This document shows, in pieces, positions 1-6,953 of a stretch of 12,471 nucleotides of DNA. The DNA is taken from assembly GCA_031262135.1 (NCBI GenBank), contig JAISIG010000030.1, forward strand, positions 1 through 12,471, in the 5' to 3' direction. Position 1 is the first letter of the stretch; each line of letters begins with the position of its first letter. The notes below the pieces were generated by a model. The model saw nothing but the letters and a program-made list of their open reading frames with translations. It was not told the DNA's origin and made no database searches. Origin of the DNA: Endomicrobium sp. Its GTDB lineage: Bacteria; Elusimicrobiota; Endomicrobiia; Endomicrobiales; Endomicrobiaceae. A program made the translations under genes and the position numbers.

Positions 1-789
1 GAATATCTACATGTAAAAATATCTAAATTATTTTATGAAACAATATTATTTTCAGATAAATTAACTATAACAGTTGGGAAAATAGGATTCTTTTCTTTCT
101 TTGCTAATAATATTTATACGGGAAATACAAACAAACAATTTATTAATGAAGCTTTTGTCAAAGACAAAAGCATAGATATTCCAAAAGGGACATATGCATT
201 GAGATTGAATTATATTTATTCTAAAAATTTTTATGTTGATTTAGGTTGTTATGCAGCAGAAAACAATGTTAGCTTAAAAGGATTGAAGATTATACAGATT
301 ACCTATAACCCATATGATGCACATTACAGATTATATTATTGGGTAAATGATAAAAAGACACAAGACCTCACATCACACGGATTAGGAATGAGCATAGACA
401 AACTAATTTTTTCTAAGTTAGGTTTATTTTTACGATGTTCTTATAAATATCCTTTTACTACCATATATTTATTGAATAAGCATGAAAAAATTCCTTTATT
501 CTTCCTATATAGTTGTGGCGTACAATTTACAGCATTTCGATCAAGACTTAATGATGTCATTGGATTTGCAATTGGACAATCATACAATCATATTGAGTAC
601 TCACTTTATAATACAAACAAGAATAAATCATTATTATTAGAAACTCAAATTGAAACATATTATAACTATCAACTTAACAATTACGTAACAATAAGCCCAA
701 CAATCCAATTAATTCGAAATCAGCATAGAGAAAATCCTCATAAAAGACTATTTGTATATGGAATTAAGATAAATATAGTATTATTTTAA
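1..789 (+). CDS. OprB-like outer-membrane carbohydrate porin, C-terminal part (5' truncated by window edge)
   Basis: The frame is open from base 1 with no stop until TAA at 787-789, giving 262 residues; the true start lies outside the window, and the TTG at 199 is only an internal codon. The fragment reads as an outer-membrane beta-barrel: alternating hydrophobic/polar strands rich in Tyr and Phe, ending in Phe, the C-terminal residue usual for barrels recognised by the BAM machinery. Residues about 25-60 (VGKIGFFSFFANN, then TKQFIN-like and an Ala-Phe/Ile-Pro stretch) resemble the OprB signature in which a Gly-Lys segment is followed by FA-N, T-QF-N and a Pro-containing turn. The last strands (ETYYNYQLNNYVTISPTIQ, then YGIKINIVLF) fit the OprB end as I remember it. 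Known members (about 400-500 residues) let sugars diffuse through the outer membrane; substrate here is unknown. Family call is by eye; another large porin family is possible. Confidence 0.7.
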   Translation, partial: EYLHVKISKLFYETILFSDKLTITVGKIGFFSFFANNIYTGNTNKQFINEAFVKDKSIDIPKGTYALRLNYIYSKNFYVDLGCYAAENNVSLKGLKIIQITYNPYDAHYRLYYWVNDKKTQDLTSHGLGMSIDKLIFSKLGLFLRCSYKYPFTTIYLLNKHEKIPLFFLYSCGVQFTAFRSRLNDVIGFAIGQSYNHIEYSLYNTNKNKSLLLETQIETYYNYQLNNYVTISPTIQLIRNQHRENPHKRLFVYGIKINIVLF

Positions 790-810
790 TAAATACATTC
801 TAAAATTGTA

Positions 811-857
811 TTGTATTTATGTAACATAAATAAAAAATATACGTTACATAAATACAA
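811..857. terminator. Probable bidirectional terminator hairpin between convergent genes
   Basis: A perfect 15-base inverted repeat, ttgtatttatgtaac at 811-825 and gttacataaatacaa at 843-857, flanks a 17-base A-rich loop. It starts 21 bases after the porin stop (plus strand) and 23 bases after the lipoprotein stop (minus strand), where both transcripts should end. T-rich sequence follows the stem on the plus strand (866-890). The minus-strand side is T-rich but less regular. The stem has few G-C pairs, so it is weak per base but long. It could also be an RNA-stabilising 3' hairpin. Confidence 0.6.
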
Positions 858-880
858 ATACTTTATACTTTTATTTTATT

Positions 881-1099
881 TTATTTTGTTGAAGAGGAAG
901 AATCAGAATTTGCTGTTACATCATTAGTAGCTATTGTTTGTCCATTTCCACTAGTAGATGAACTATTTTCACCTGAAATTTCAGTAGTAGTAGATTCATC
1001 GCCAGTAGTATCTGCAGGTGATTTTGGTCGTTTCCCACATGCAATCAACGCAAAACTAAACGCTGTTAAAAACGTAGCAAATAATACAAATTTCTTCAT
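881..1099 (-). CDS. Small Ser/Thr-rich lipoprotein, function unknown
   Basis: A 72-residue protein with a textbook lipoprotein signal: Met-Lys-Lys, a hydrophobic core at residues 4-20 and lipobox Leu18-Ile19-Ala20-Cys21. After lipidation and cleavage at Cys21 only 52 residues remain. They start with a short basic patch (GKRPKSP) and are otherwise low-complexity Ser, Thr, Gly, Asp, Asn and Glu with no predicted fold and no further cysteine. Gly at +2 does not suggest inner-membrane retention, so an outer-membrane or surface location is likely. The start is well supported: AAGGAG lies 9 bases upstream of ATG. It follows rodA after 78 bases and has its own probable promoter in that gap. Small entericidin-like or sorting-tether lipoproteins look similar, but I recognise no family. 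The lipoprotein call is strong; the role is unknown. Confidence 0.8.
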   Translation of the reverse strand: MKKFVLFATFLTAFSFALIACGKRPKSPADTTGDESTTTEISGENSSSTSGNGQTIATNDVTANSDSSSSTK

Positions 1100-1146
1100 A
1101 TTTTACTTCTCCTTTTTTTTATTTAAATCTAATAACCTTATTCTTC

Positions 1147-1175
1147 ATTCTATATATTTTATGAAATCTTTGCAA
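1147..1175 (-). promoter_or_regulatory. Probable sigma70-type promoter for the small lipoprotein gene
   Basis: On the minus strand TTGCAA (1170-1175; 4 of 6 to TTGACA) is followed after exactly 17 bases by TAGAAT (1147-1152; 5 of 6 to TATAAT). A start site near 1140 would leave a leader of about 40 bases containing the strong AAGGAG ribosome site before ATG at 1099. The -35 box lies just beyond the rodA stop codon, in the only sizeable gap of this part. In such AT-rich DNA chance matches are common, so position and spacing carry the weight. Confidence 0.5.
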
Positions 1176-1177
1176 AT

Positions 1178-2494
1178 TTAATAGTAACTATATTTTTTTG
1201 AAGCTATTGAACATAATATCCCAACCGCACATAATGATGAGACCATAGAAGACCCTCCATATGAAATAAACAGTAATGGCATTCCTGTAACAGGCATTAA
1301 TCCCATTGTCATACCTATGTTAATAATAGCATAAAACATAAACATTGTTGTTATTCCAATCGCCACAAGGCTTCCGTATCTATCTTTGGCTTCTTTTGCT
1401 ATTGACAGTGATCGTAAAATAAAGAATAAATATATGATTATTGTTAATTGAGCCAGTATCCATCCACCCTCTTCTCCTATTAAAGAAAAAATAAAGTCTG
1501 TATGCTGTTCTGGTAAAAATCCTAGTTGTGTCTGTGAACCATTTTTAAACCCTTTCCCAAATAATTTCCCTGATCCTATAGCTATTTTTGATTGTATTAT
1601 ATTATATCCAAATCCATAAGGATCAATTTGAGGGTTTAAAAAAACAATAAATCTTTTTTTTTGATAATTTTTTAATGAATGTTCTATTGGAAGAGAACAT
1701 ATATTACCAAGAATAACAATAAACAATAAAATTACTATATATTTAATTGAAACTTTTATTTTTATTTGTTTTAGTATAAACCAAATGCTAATAGCTAGTA
1801 TAAAACAAATAAAAATAAAAATTAATCTCACATTTGCGTTGGCTGTATGAGTTAAAAACATATCTTTATGGTAATGTAATAAATACATTTCTGAAAATGT
1901 TTTTAACAAAGGTATTCCTAAAGATATTATCCCTAAAATAAAAATACATAACAAATAAAAACGCTTTATATCTACTATAAATAACAAAATCATAATTATA
2001 GGAAAATAAGATAATGTAGAGGAAAAATCTGGTTGTAACATAATTAGTATTAAATGTCCAGCTAGAAACATCATAATAGTTGATAAACATCGTATTCTAT
2101 TAATATGTAAAATATTGTTATCTAAAAATGATGAAATAGCTAAGATAAACATTATTTTAGCTATTTCAACTGGCTGAAAAGAAAATAATCCAAAATTAAA
2201 CCATCCTTTTGTTCCTCTTTTAAATGATCCAAATATTAAAACTAATCCTAATAAAATAATAGATACAAAATAAATAAATAGATAATATTTTTTATAAAAA
2301 ATATAGTTAAATTTTGCTAAAAAATAACATATTAAACTACCCAATATACATGATATTATTTGAATGAATATAAATTTTAATGAAGAACCGTATTTTATAC
2401 AAGCTGAATATAATGAAACAAATCCTATTGCAATTAAACAAATAACAGGCGCAATAAGTTTGTAATCTATATAGTGTAAAAATTTCTTATTCAT
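1178..2494 (-). CDS. rodA: RodA, SEDS-family peptidoglycan glycosyltransferase of the elongation machinery
   Basis: RodA polymerises lipid II into glycan strands in the inner membrane, paired with PBP2. This 438-residue polytopic protein shows the SEDS landmarks: RGTKGWFNFG at 93-102 with the QPVEIAKI segment at 107-114; LQPDFSSTL at 153-161; DPYGFGYNIIQS at 291-302, whose Asp291 aligns with the extracellular-loop Asp essential in characterised RodA proteins; EQHTDFIFSLIGEEGG at 329-344; and PVTGMPLLFISYGGSS at 401-416 near the last membrane helices. About ten hydrophobic segments are visible. It is somewhat longer than the usual 370-410 residues, with extra sequence about 197-270 between helices. 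ATG overlaps the 3' end of the PBP2 gene by 8 bases, so the two are probably translationally coupled. FtsW is the alternative SEDS member, but context with mreBCD and PBP2 supports RodA. Confidence 0.93.
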   Translation of the reverse strand: MNKKFLHYIDYKLIAPVICLIAIGFVSLYSACIKYGSSLKFIFIQIISCILGSLICYFLAKFNYIFYKKYYLFIYFVSIILLGLVLIFGSFKRGTKGWFNFGLFSFQPVEIAKIMFILAISSFLDNNILHINRIRCLSTIMMFLAGHLILIMLQPDFSSTLSYFPIIMILLFIVDIKRFYLLCIFILGIISLGIPLLKTFSEMYLLHYHKDMFLTHTANANVRLIFIFICFILAISIWFILKQIKIKVSIKYIVILLFIVILGNICSLPIEHSLKNYQKKRFIVFLNPQIDPYGFGYNIIQSKIAIGSGKLFGKGFKNGSQTQLGFLPEQHTDFIFSLIGEEGGWILAQLTIIIYLFFILRSLSIAKEAKDRYGSLVAIGITTMFMFYAIINIGMTMGLMPVTGMPLLFISYGGSSMVSSLCAVGILCSIASKKYSYY

Positions 2495-4226
2495 TTTTTT
2501 TTATTATTTTAAAATAACTTTGGTAAATTTTTTTGCTGATGGGTACAGCCTGCATACCACCACTACCACCGTTTTCAATTAAAACTGCTACTGCAATTTT
2601 TGGATTTTCAGTAGGAGCATAAGAAACAAACCATGCATGTGGTTTGCCTTTATTATTTTGCGCTGTTCCAGTTTTTCCGGCAATTTTAATATCTTGTAAT
2701 TGAGCTCTACGTCCTGTCCCGTATTCTACTGTTTCTAACAAGGCAGTTTGTAAAGCTGTGTAAGTCAAGTTATTTATAGATATTGTTTTTTTAAACTTTA
2801 CTCTATGTTTAAAAACTTGTACATTGTCTTTTACAATTCTGTCTACAATATAAGGTTCATAAAACACGCCATGGTTAGCTATTCCAGCGATTAAATAAGC
2901 CATTTGAAGGACAGTTACTCCAAGAGCACCCTGTCCTACAGCAAAAATCGCAGTATCTCCTTGAAACCATGGGATACAAAAATGTTTATGTTTCCATCTA
3001 GGACTTGGAATAAATCCACTTTTCTCATTTGGCAAATCTATTCCAGTCTTCGTTCCAAGAAAAAAAGTTTTGGCATACTTAATAAGATTGTAAATTCCAA
3101 GTTTAATTCCTAATTGATAGAAATAAACATTGCAAGATAATGCAGTAGCATTAATTAAATTTATTATACCATGTCCAGATTTACACCAACATACATATTT
3201 TCTATTACCAAGTTGAAAGTATCCAGGACAACAACATTTTTGAGATATTTTAGTATGTAATATTTCCATAGAAGCTATAAATGTAATAATCTTAAATATA
3301 GATCCTGGAGAATAAACTGCTTGAATTGCTCTGTTGAAGAATGGGAATCTTTTATCTAAACAATACTTCTTAAATTCATTATGAATGCCCATTTTATTCA
3401 GGTTGAATCCTGGACAAGAAACGAGTGCTTTAATAGCCCCTGTTTTAATATCTAATACAACTACCGCTCCTATTCCAGTAGTACTATTCTTTAATGCATT
3501 ATAAGCAACTTGTTGAAGATTAAAATCTATAGTAGAATATACATCTGCACCAACACTAGGGGAAATATATTGAAATACTTTAGTTGGATTCCCTTTGGCA
3601 TTTACTTCTATTTGTAATTCTCCACTTTGCCCCTTAAGGTATTGGTCATAATATTGTTCTATTCCACCTCGTCCAATATAATCTCCAATATGATAACCAA
3701 ATTGTTTTAATTCATTATGTTTGATTTCACTTATATACCCTATTATATGACTCATAACTTTTGGTTTATGATATATTCTATGTGATTCCTTTAAAATCAT
3801 AAAGTTATTTGTATTTGATTTTGATTCTAATATTTTTAATACATCTTCCATTGATAGATTATAAATTAGTTTAGTAAAAACATTGTTACTAACATAAAAA
3901 TTAACATCGTCTCCAGGTATATTATTAATGTGATTTATTAATTTTTTTTGGTTTTGGTTTGTATAAAAAAGTACAGCATATGAAAATTTATTTTCTGCTA
4001 AGACAATATTGTCTGCAGAATAAATTACCCCCCTTGGAGCATGTTCATATCTACTGAATAACCTTTGTCTTTCAGAGATAAATGCATACTTATTGCCATT
4101 GATAATTTGCAAAAAAAATAAACGGATAGACAATAAAACAAATAATACTATAAATAATAGTAGTATAATCTTATTTTTTACAATAAATTTTTTATAAGAG
4201 CTTTTATCCTCGTTATTTCTCCACAT
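2487..4226 (-). CDS. mrdA: Penicillin-binding protein 2 (class B transpeptidase of cell elongation)
   Basis: PBP2 cross-links new peptidoglycan in the periplasm and activates RodA. The 579 residues comprise a short cytoplasmic tail, one membrane anchor (about 18-40), a class B pedestal domain (RGVIYSADN at 65-73; GRGGIEQYYDQYLKG at 185-199; VNAKGN at 208-213) and a transpeptidase domain with all three active-site motifs: Ser309-Ile-Phe-Lys312 (after YSPG), Ser364-Cys-Asn366 and Lys518-Thr-Gly520. Length is close to the usual 600-650. A cysteine-rich insert (Cys331, 332, 333, 346, 348) plus His352 and Cys365 matches the region where a structural zinc site is known in some PBP2 proteins. The gene starts one base after the mreD stop and its end overlaps rodA. 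A weak AGGG lies 4 bases before ATG. Confidence 0.94.
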   Translation of the reverse strand: MWRNNEDKSSYKKFIVKNKIILLLFIVLFVLLSIRLFFLQIINGNKYAFISERQRLFSRYEHAPRGVIYSADNIVLAENKFSYAVLFYTNQNQKKLINHINNIPGDDVNFYVSNNVFTKLIYNLSMEDVLKILESKSNTNNFMILKESHRIYHKPKVMSHIIGYISEIKHNELKQFGYHIGDYIGRGGIEQYYDQYLKGQSGELQIEVNAKGNPTKVFQYISPSVGADVYSTIDFNLQQVAYNALKNSTTGIGAVVVLDIKTGAIKALVSCPGFNLNKMGIHNEFKKYCLDKRFPFFNRAIQAVYSPGSIFKIITFIASMEILHTKISQKCCCPGYFQLGNRKYVCWCKSGHGIINLINATALSCNVYFYQLGIKLGIYNLIKYAKTFFLGTKTGIDLPNEKSGFIPSPRWKHKHFCIPWFQGDTAIFAVGQGALGVTVLQMAYLIAGIANHGVFYEPYIVDRIVKDNVQVFKHRVKFKKTISINNLTYTALQTALLETVEYGTGRRAQLQDIKIAGKTGTAQNNKGKPHAWFVSYAPTENPKIAVAVLIENGGSGGMQAVPISKKIYQSYFKIIKKNE

Positions 4227-4227
4227 T

Positions 4228-4695
4228 TTACCCTAATTTTTTTAAAATATTGAATATTATAGGAGTAAAAGCAACTGTAGTAATAGTTGCAATTAATATA
4301 ACATAATATGGATAATTTAATATTCTATTAGATGAAGATATATAATACATGGAATGTATGATTGCTAAATATAAAATACTTGCCAAAAAGACAATGGTAC
4401 ATTGGGTAATAATTTGGTCTTTATTAAATTTAATAAGAATTTTACCAAAAATATAGCCTATAATCGTAAGTGTTATTGCCTTAGAGCCAAAGATATCTAT
4501 GGATAGACTATCAATCGTAATACCAAAAAAGAATCCGAATAGTTCAGCGTGCAATGCTCCTTTTGTAAAAGCTATATATATAATAACTATTAAGGCTATA
4601 TTTGGAAAATATTTAGAAGTATTATATTCTCCTAAGCAAAATTGTATTAAACAACAACATATATATGTTAAACACTGAGATAATATTTGCCTCAT
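4228..4695 (-). CDS. mreD: MreD, inner-membrane rod-shape protein
   Basis: MreD is a small integral membrane partner of MreC in the elongation complex. This 155-residue protein is hydrophobic throughout, with about five membrane segments. The most recognisable stretch is GFFFGITIDSLSIDIFG at 54-70 followed by a Gly-Tyr-x-x-Gly-Lys segment, matching the family's conserved G-G-x-x-x-D core where the Asp sits in a membrane-facing loop. The N-terminal half carries an unusual run of cysteines (residues 8-20). The start ATG lies 2 bases after the mreC stop and the end is one base before the PBP2 start. No Shine-Dalgarno sequence is visible, so translation probably relies on coupling to mreC. Sequence conservation in MreD is low; position between mreC and mrdA is the main support. 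Confidence 0.85.
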   Translation of the reverse strand: MRQILSQCLTYICCCLIQFCLGEYNTSKYFPNIALIVIIYIAFTKGALHAELFGFFFGITIDSLSIDIFGSKAITLTIIGYIFGKILIKFNKDQIITQCTIVFLASILYLAIIHSMYYISSSNRILNYPYYVILIATITTVAFTPIIFNILKKLG

Positions 4696-4697
4696 AT

Positions 4698-5531
4698 TTA
4701 TGATTTAAATGGAATCAACACAATAGCTTGATGAATAATATTATTATCAAAATAGACTTTTGCTTTAGCTGTTTTAAAATGATCTCCAGATTTTGCTTTA
4801 AGTACCTTCGTTATAATACCAACTAAAATTCCACACTGAAATATTGAGCTTAGCGAACTAATAATAATTTTATCTCCATGTTTTACATTTGCATCTTTTG
4901 GAATATATGTTATGTTCAATATATTGGAATCATTTCCTTCTGCAAGACAATGAATATTTTTATTTTTAATCATTACAGGAAATAGAGTTAATGATTTTGT
5001 TATGAGAATAACTTTTGATACTGTTTTATATGTTTCTTGAATTCTACCTAAAGCACACAACTCATTTTGTTGTTTGTTAAATATTAAAACAGGGAAGCCA
5101 TTATGAATTCCGTGAGATGTCCCTTTGTCTATAATAATATACTTATACCATTCATTACAATCTCTAATGAACATTCTCGCAAAAACAGATGTAGTGTTTT
5201 TAATAGGCTTTATTTGAAAAAGTTGAAGTAATTTTTTGTACTCTTCATATATTACAATATAGTTACGTAATTGGTCTATTAACTGTTTATTTCTAGTTTT
5301 ATATTCAGTATTCTCTTTACGTAAAAATTTAATAGTTCTAATAATTGCTAAATCATCTTTGAAAGACATTACTTTAGTTGTTTTATAAATACTTGTAGAA
5401 AGAATATTGCATATAAATCTGCGTATACAAATTATGAGTGATTTATTTCGAATACTAATACAATATAAACAAAAAAAGAACAACAAACAAAAAATAATAT
5501 CTTCATATTTATGATGATGCTGTTTATACAT
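4698..5531 (-). CDS. mreC: MreC, periplasmic scaffold of the elongation machinery
   Basis: MreC spans the inner membrane once and organises PBP2/RodA and MreB from the periplasm. The 277-residue product has a short His-rich N-terminus (residues 5-7), a membrane helix about 11-27, a polar/coiled-coil stretch about 60-105, then the MreC beta-domain pair: IIIDKGTSHGIHNGFPVLI at 132-150 corresponds to the family's Asp-Lys-Gly-x-x-x-Gly-Val-x-x-Gly-x-Pro-Val motif, and GDKIIISSLSSIFQCGILVG at 219-238 to the Gly-Asp-x-Val-x-Thr-Ser-Gly motif (the usual Ser-Gly is Ser-Leu here). Length is typical. It begins 26 bases after mreB. No Shine-Dalgarno is seen before ATG, where the upstream bases are AGTTAA. 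Likely the same transcript as mreB. Confidence 0.9.
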   Translation of the reverse strand: MYKQHHHKYEDIIFCLLFFFCLYCISIRNKSLIICIRRFICNILSTSIYKTTKVMSFKDDLAIIRTIKFLRKENTEYKTRNKQLIDQLRNYIVIYEEYKKLLQLFQIKPIKNTTSVFARMFIRDCNEWYKYIIIDKGTSHGIHNGFPVLIFNKQQNELCALGRIQETYKTVSKVILITKSLTLFPVMIKNKNIHCLAEGNDSNILNITYIPKDANVKHGDKIIISSLSSIFQCGILVGIITKVLKAKSGDHFKTAKAKVYFDNNIIHQAIVLIPFKS

Positions 5532-5557
5532 TTAACTACTATTTTTATAGTTTCTAT

Positions 5558-6583
5558 TTAAACAATGTCTTTGTATTTTCTTATATTATCTAGTTCATCT
5601 AAATAGGCTCCTGTTCCTTTAACAACACAAGTTAGTGGATTTTCTGCACATCGTACAGGTAGTTTAGTTTCCTGGGCTAATAAATTTACTAAACCTCTAA
5701 CTAATGACCCTCCACCACTTAAAGTAATTCCTCTATCTATCAAATCTGCAGCTAGTTCAGGTGGGGTTTCTTCTAAAACATCTTTTACTATTTCTACAAT
5801 TTTTATAACAGGATCAGCTAGTGCATCTCTTATCTCTTCTGATCTAATAGTAATAGTTTGAGGAAGTCCAGTTAATAACCCCCTACCTTTAACACTCATA
5901 TATGTTTCTTTATTAACAGGAAAAACTGAGCCTATTTTAATTTTTACTTCTTCTGCTGTATTTTCCCCTATTGTTAAATTATATTTTTTTCTAAAATATT
6001 GTACTACTGATTCATCCATCTTATCTCCTGCTATTTCAAGAGACTTTGCAACAACCATTCCACCTAAAGATACAACAGCTACTTCAGTTGTTCCTCCACC
6101 TATGTCTACTATCATGCTACCTCTGGGTTCTTGTATTTGAATTCCAGCTCCTATTGCTGCGGCCATTGGTTCATCAATTAGATAAACTTCTCTTGCACCT
6201 GCTTGCTCTGCAGATTCTTTTACAGCCCTTCGCTCTACTTCAGTTATTCCAGATGGTACACCTATAACAATTCTAGGATGTAATAAGGTTCTTTTGCTAT
6301 GAACCTTTTTAATAAAATATCTGATCATTTTTTCAGTTGCTTCAAAATCTGCAATAACTCCATTGCGTAATGGTCTTATGGCAACTATGTTTGATGGTGT
6401 TTTTCCTAACATCTTCTTAGCCTCTGTTCCAATTGCTAAAATTCTTTTTGTACTACGTTCCATAGCAACAACAGAAGGTTCTTGTAGAACTATATCTTGT
6501 CCTTTTACAAAAACAAGTACTGAAGCTGTTCCAAGATCAATTCCCATATCATTTGAAAACAAACTAAAAATATAATTCAACAT
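5558..6583 (-). CDS. mreB: MreB, actin-like cell-shape ATPase
   Basis: MreB forms membrane-bound antiparallel filaments that guide lateral wall synthesis. The 341 residues match the family's usual length. Visible motifs are the N-terminal hydrophobic/amphipathic [10 protein letters not shown] (membrane binding), phosphate-1 loop DLGTAS at 16-21, [12 protein letters not shown] at 136-147 with the catalytic-region Glu138, phosphate-2 loop DIGGGTTE at 160-167, [10 protein letters not shown] at 209-218 and adenosine loop [14 protein letters not shown] at 285-298. All key residues are intact. Its bases are richer in G and C than those of its neighbours, which I attribute to strong protein conservation rather than transfer. 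The ATG is 16 bases after the rplQ stop. No Shine-Dalgarno is visible in that gap, only A/T-rich sequence. No separate promoter is evident to me. Confidence 0.97.
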   Translation of the reverse strand: MLNYIFSLFSNDMGIDLGTASVLVFVKGQDIVLQEPSVVAMERSTKRILAIGTEAKKMLGKTPSNIVAIRPLRNGVIADFEATEKMIRYFIKKVHSKRTLLHPRIVIGVPSGITEVERRAVKESAEQAGAREVYLIDEPMAAAIGAGIQIQEPRGSMIVDIGGGTTEVAVVSLGGMVVAKSLEIAGDKMDESVVQYFRKKYNLTIGENTAEEVKIKIGSVFPVNKETYMSVKGRGLLTGLPQTITIRSEEIRDALADPVIKIVEIVKDVLEETPPELAADLIDRGITLSGGGSLVRGLVNLLAQETKLPVRCAENPLTCVVKGTGAYLDELDNIRKYKDIV

Positions 6584-6599
6584 AGATATAAATATTCAT

Positions 6600-6953
6600 T
6601 TAATTTAATAAACTTATTACTGCCATTTTAGCAGCATCACCACGCCTAGAGTAAATTTTTACAATCTTCATATATCCACCATGTCTTGTATTATATCTTG
6701 GGCCTAATACTTTAAAAAGCTTATTTAAAACTGTTTTGTTATTTAATTCTTTTGCTACAAGTCTTATAGTATGTAAATTATTTGTTTTTGCTTTAGTTAT
6801 TAACTTTTCAGAATATTTTATTAATTCTTTTGCTCTAGGTAATGTTGTAATGATGCTTTCATACCAAAATAATGAAGTTGATAAATTACGCATTAAAGAT
6901 TTTTTATGAGAGCTACTAATATGCAACTTGCTTCCATTATGTGTTTTTATCAT
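6600..6953 (-). CDS. rplQ: 50S ribosomal protein L17
   Basis: L17 binds 23S rRNA near the peptide exit tunnel. The 117-residue product opens MIKTHNGSKLHISSSHKKSL, matching the family's M-x-H-x-x-x-G-x-K-L-x-R-x-x-x-H-R pattern, and ends with PRYNTRHGGYMKI and the RRGDAAKMAVISLL tail typical of L17. I start it at ATG 6953 rather than at the in-frame TTG 6971: AAGGAG at 6961-6966 is 7 bases before ATG 6953, and the homologous N-terminus begins there. The start therefore lies 17 bases inside the end of rpoA, implying translational coupling. It is the usual last gene of the alpha operon, but here mreB follows after only 16 bases. Confidence 0.95.
   Translation of the reverse strand: MIKTHNGSKLHISSSHKKSLMRNLSTSLFWYESIITTLPRAKELIKYSEKLITKAKTNNLHTIRLVAKELNNKTVLNKLFKVLGPRYNTRHGGYMKIVKIYSRRGDAAKMAVISLLN

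Noticed and set aside
1866-2090. 74-codon minus-strand frame within rodA
   Set aside because: It overlaps rodA in another frame and reads as AT-rich Tyr/Phe/Ile composition without any motif.
2904-3113. 69-codon plus-strand frame opposite the PBP2 gene
   Set aside because: Antisense shadow of the transpeptidase domain coding; no ribosome site or family signal.
6046-6575. Two plus-strand frames (6046-6267 and 6363-6575) opposite mreB
   Set aside because: Leu/Gln-rich and otherwise featureless antisense shadows of a well-conserved gene.
6600-6720. Possible promoter for mreB within the end of rplQ (TTTACT ... TAAAAT on the minus strand)
   Set aside because: The spacer is about 19 bases and both boxes are weak; not distinguishable from background.
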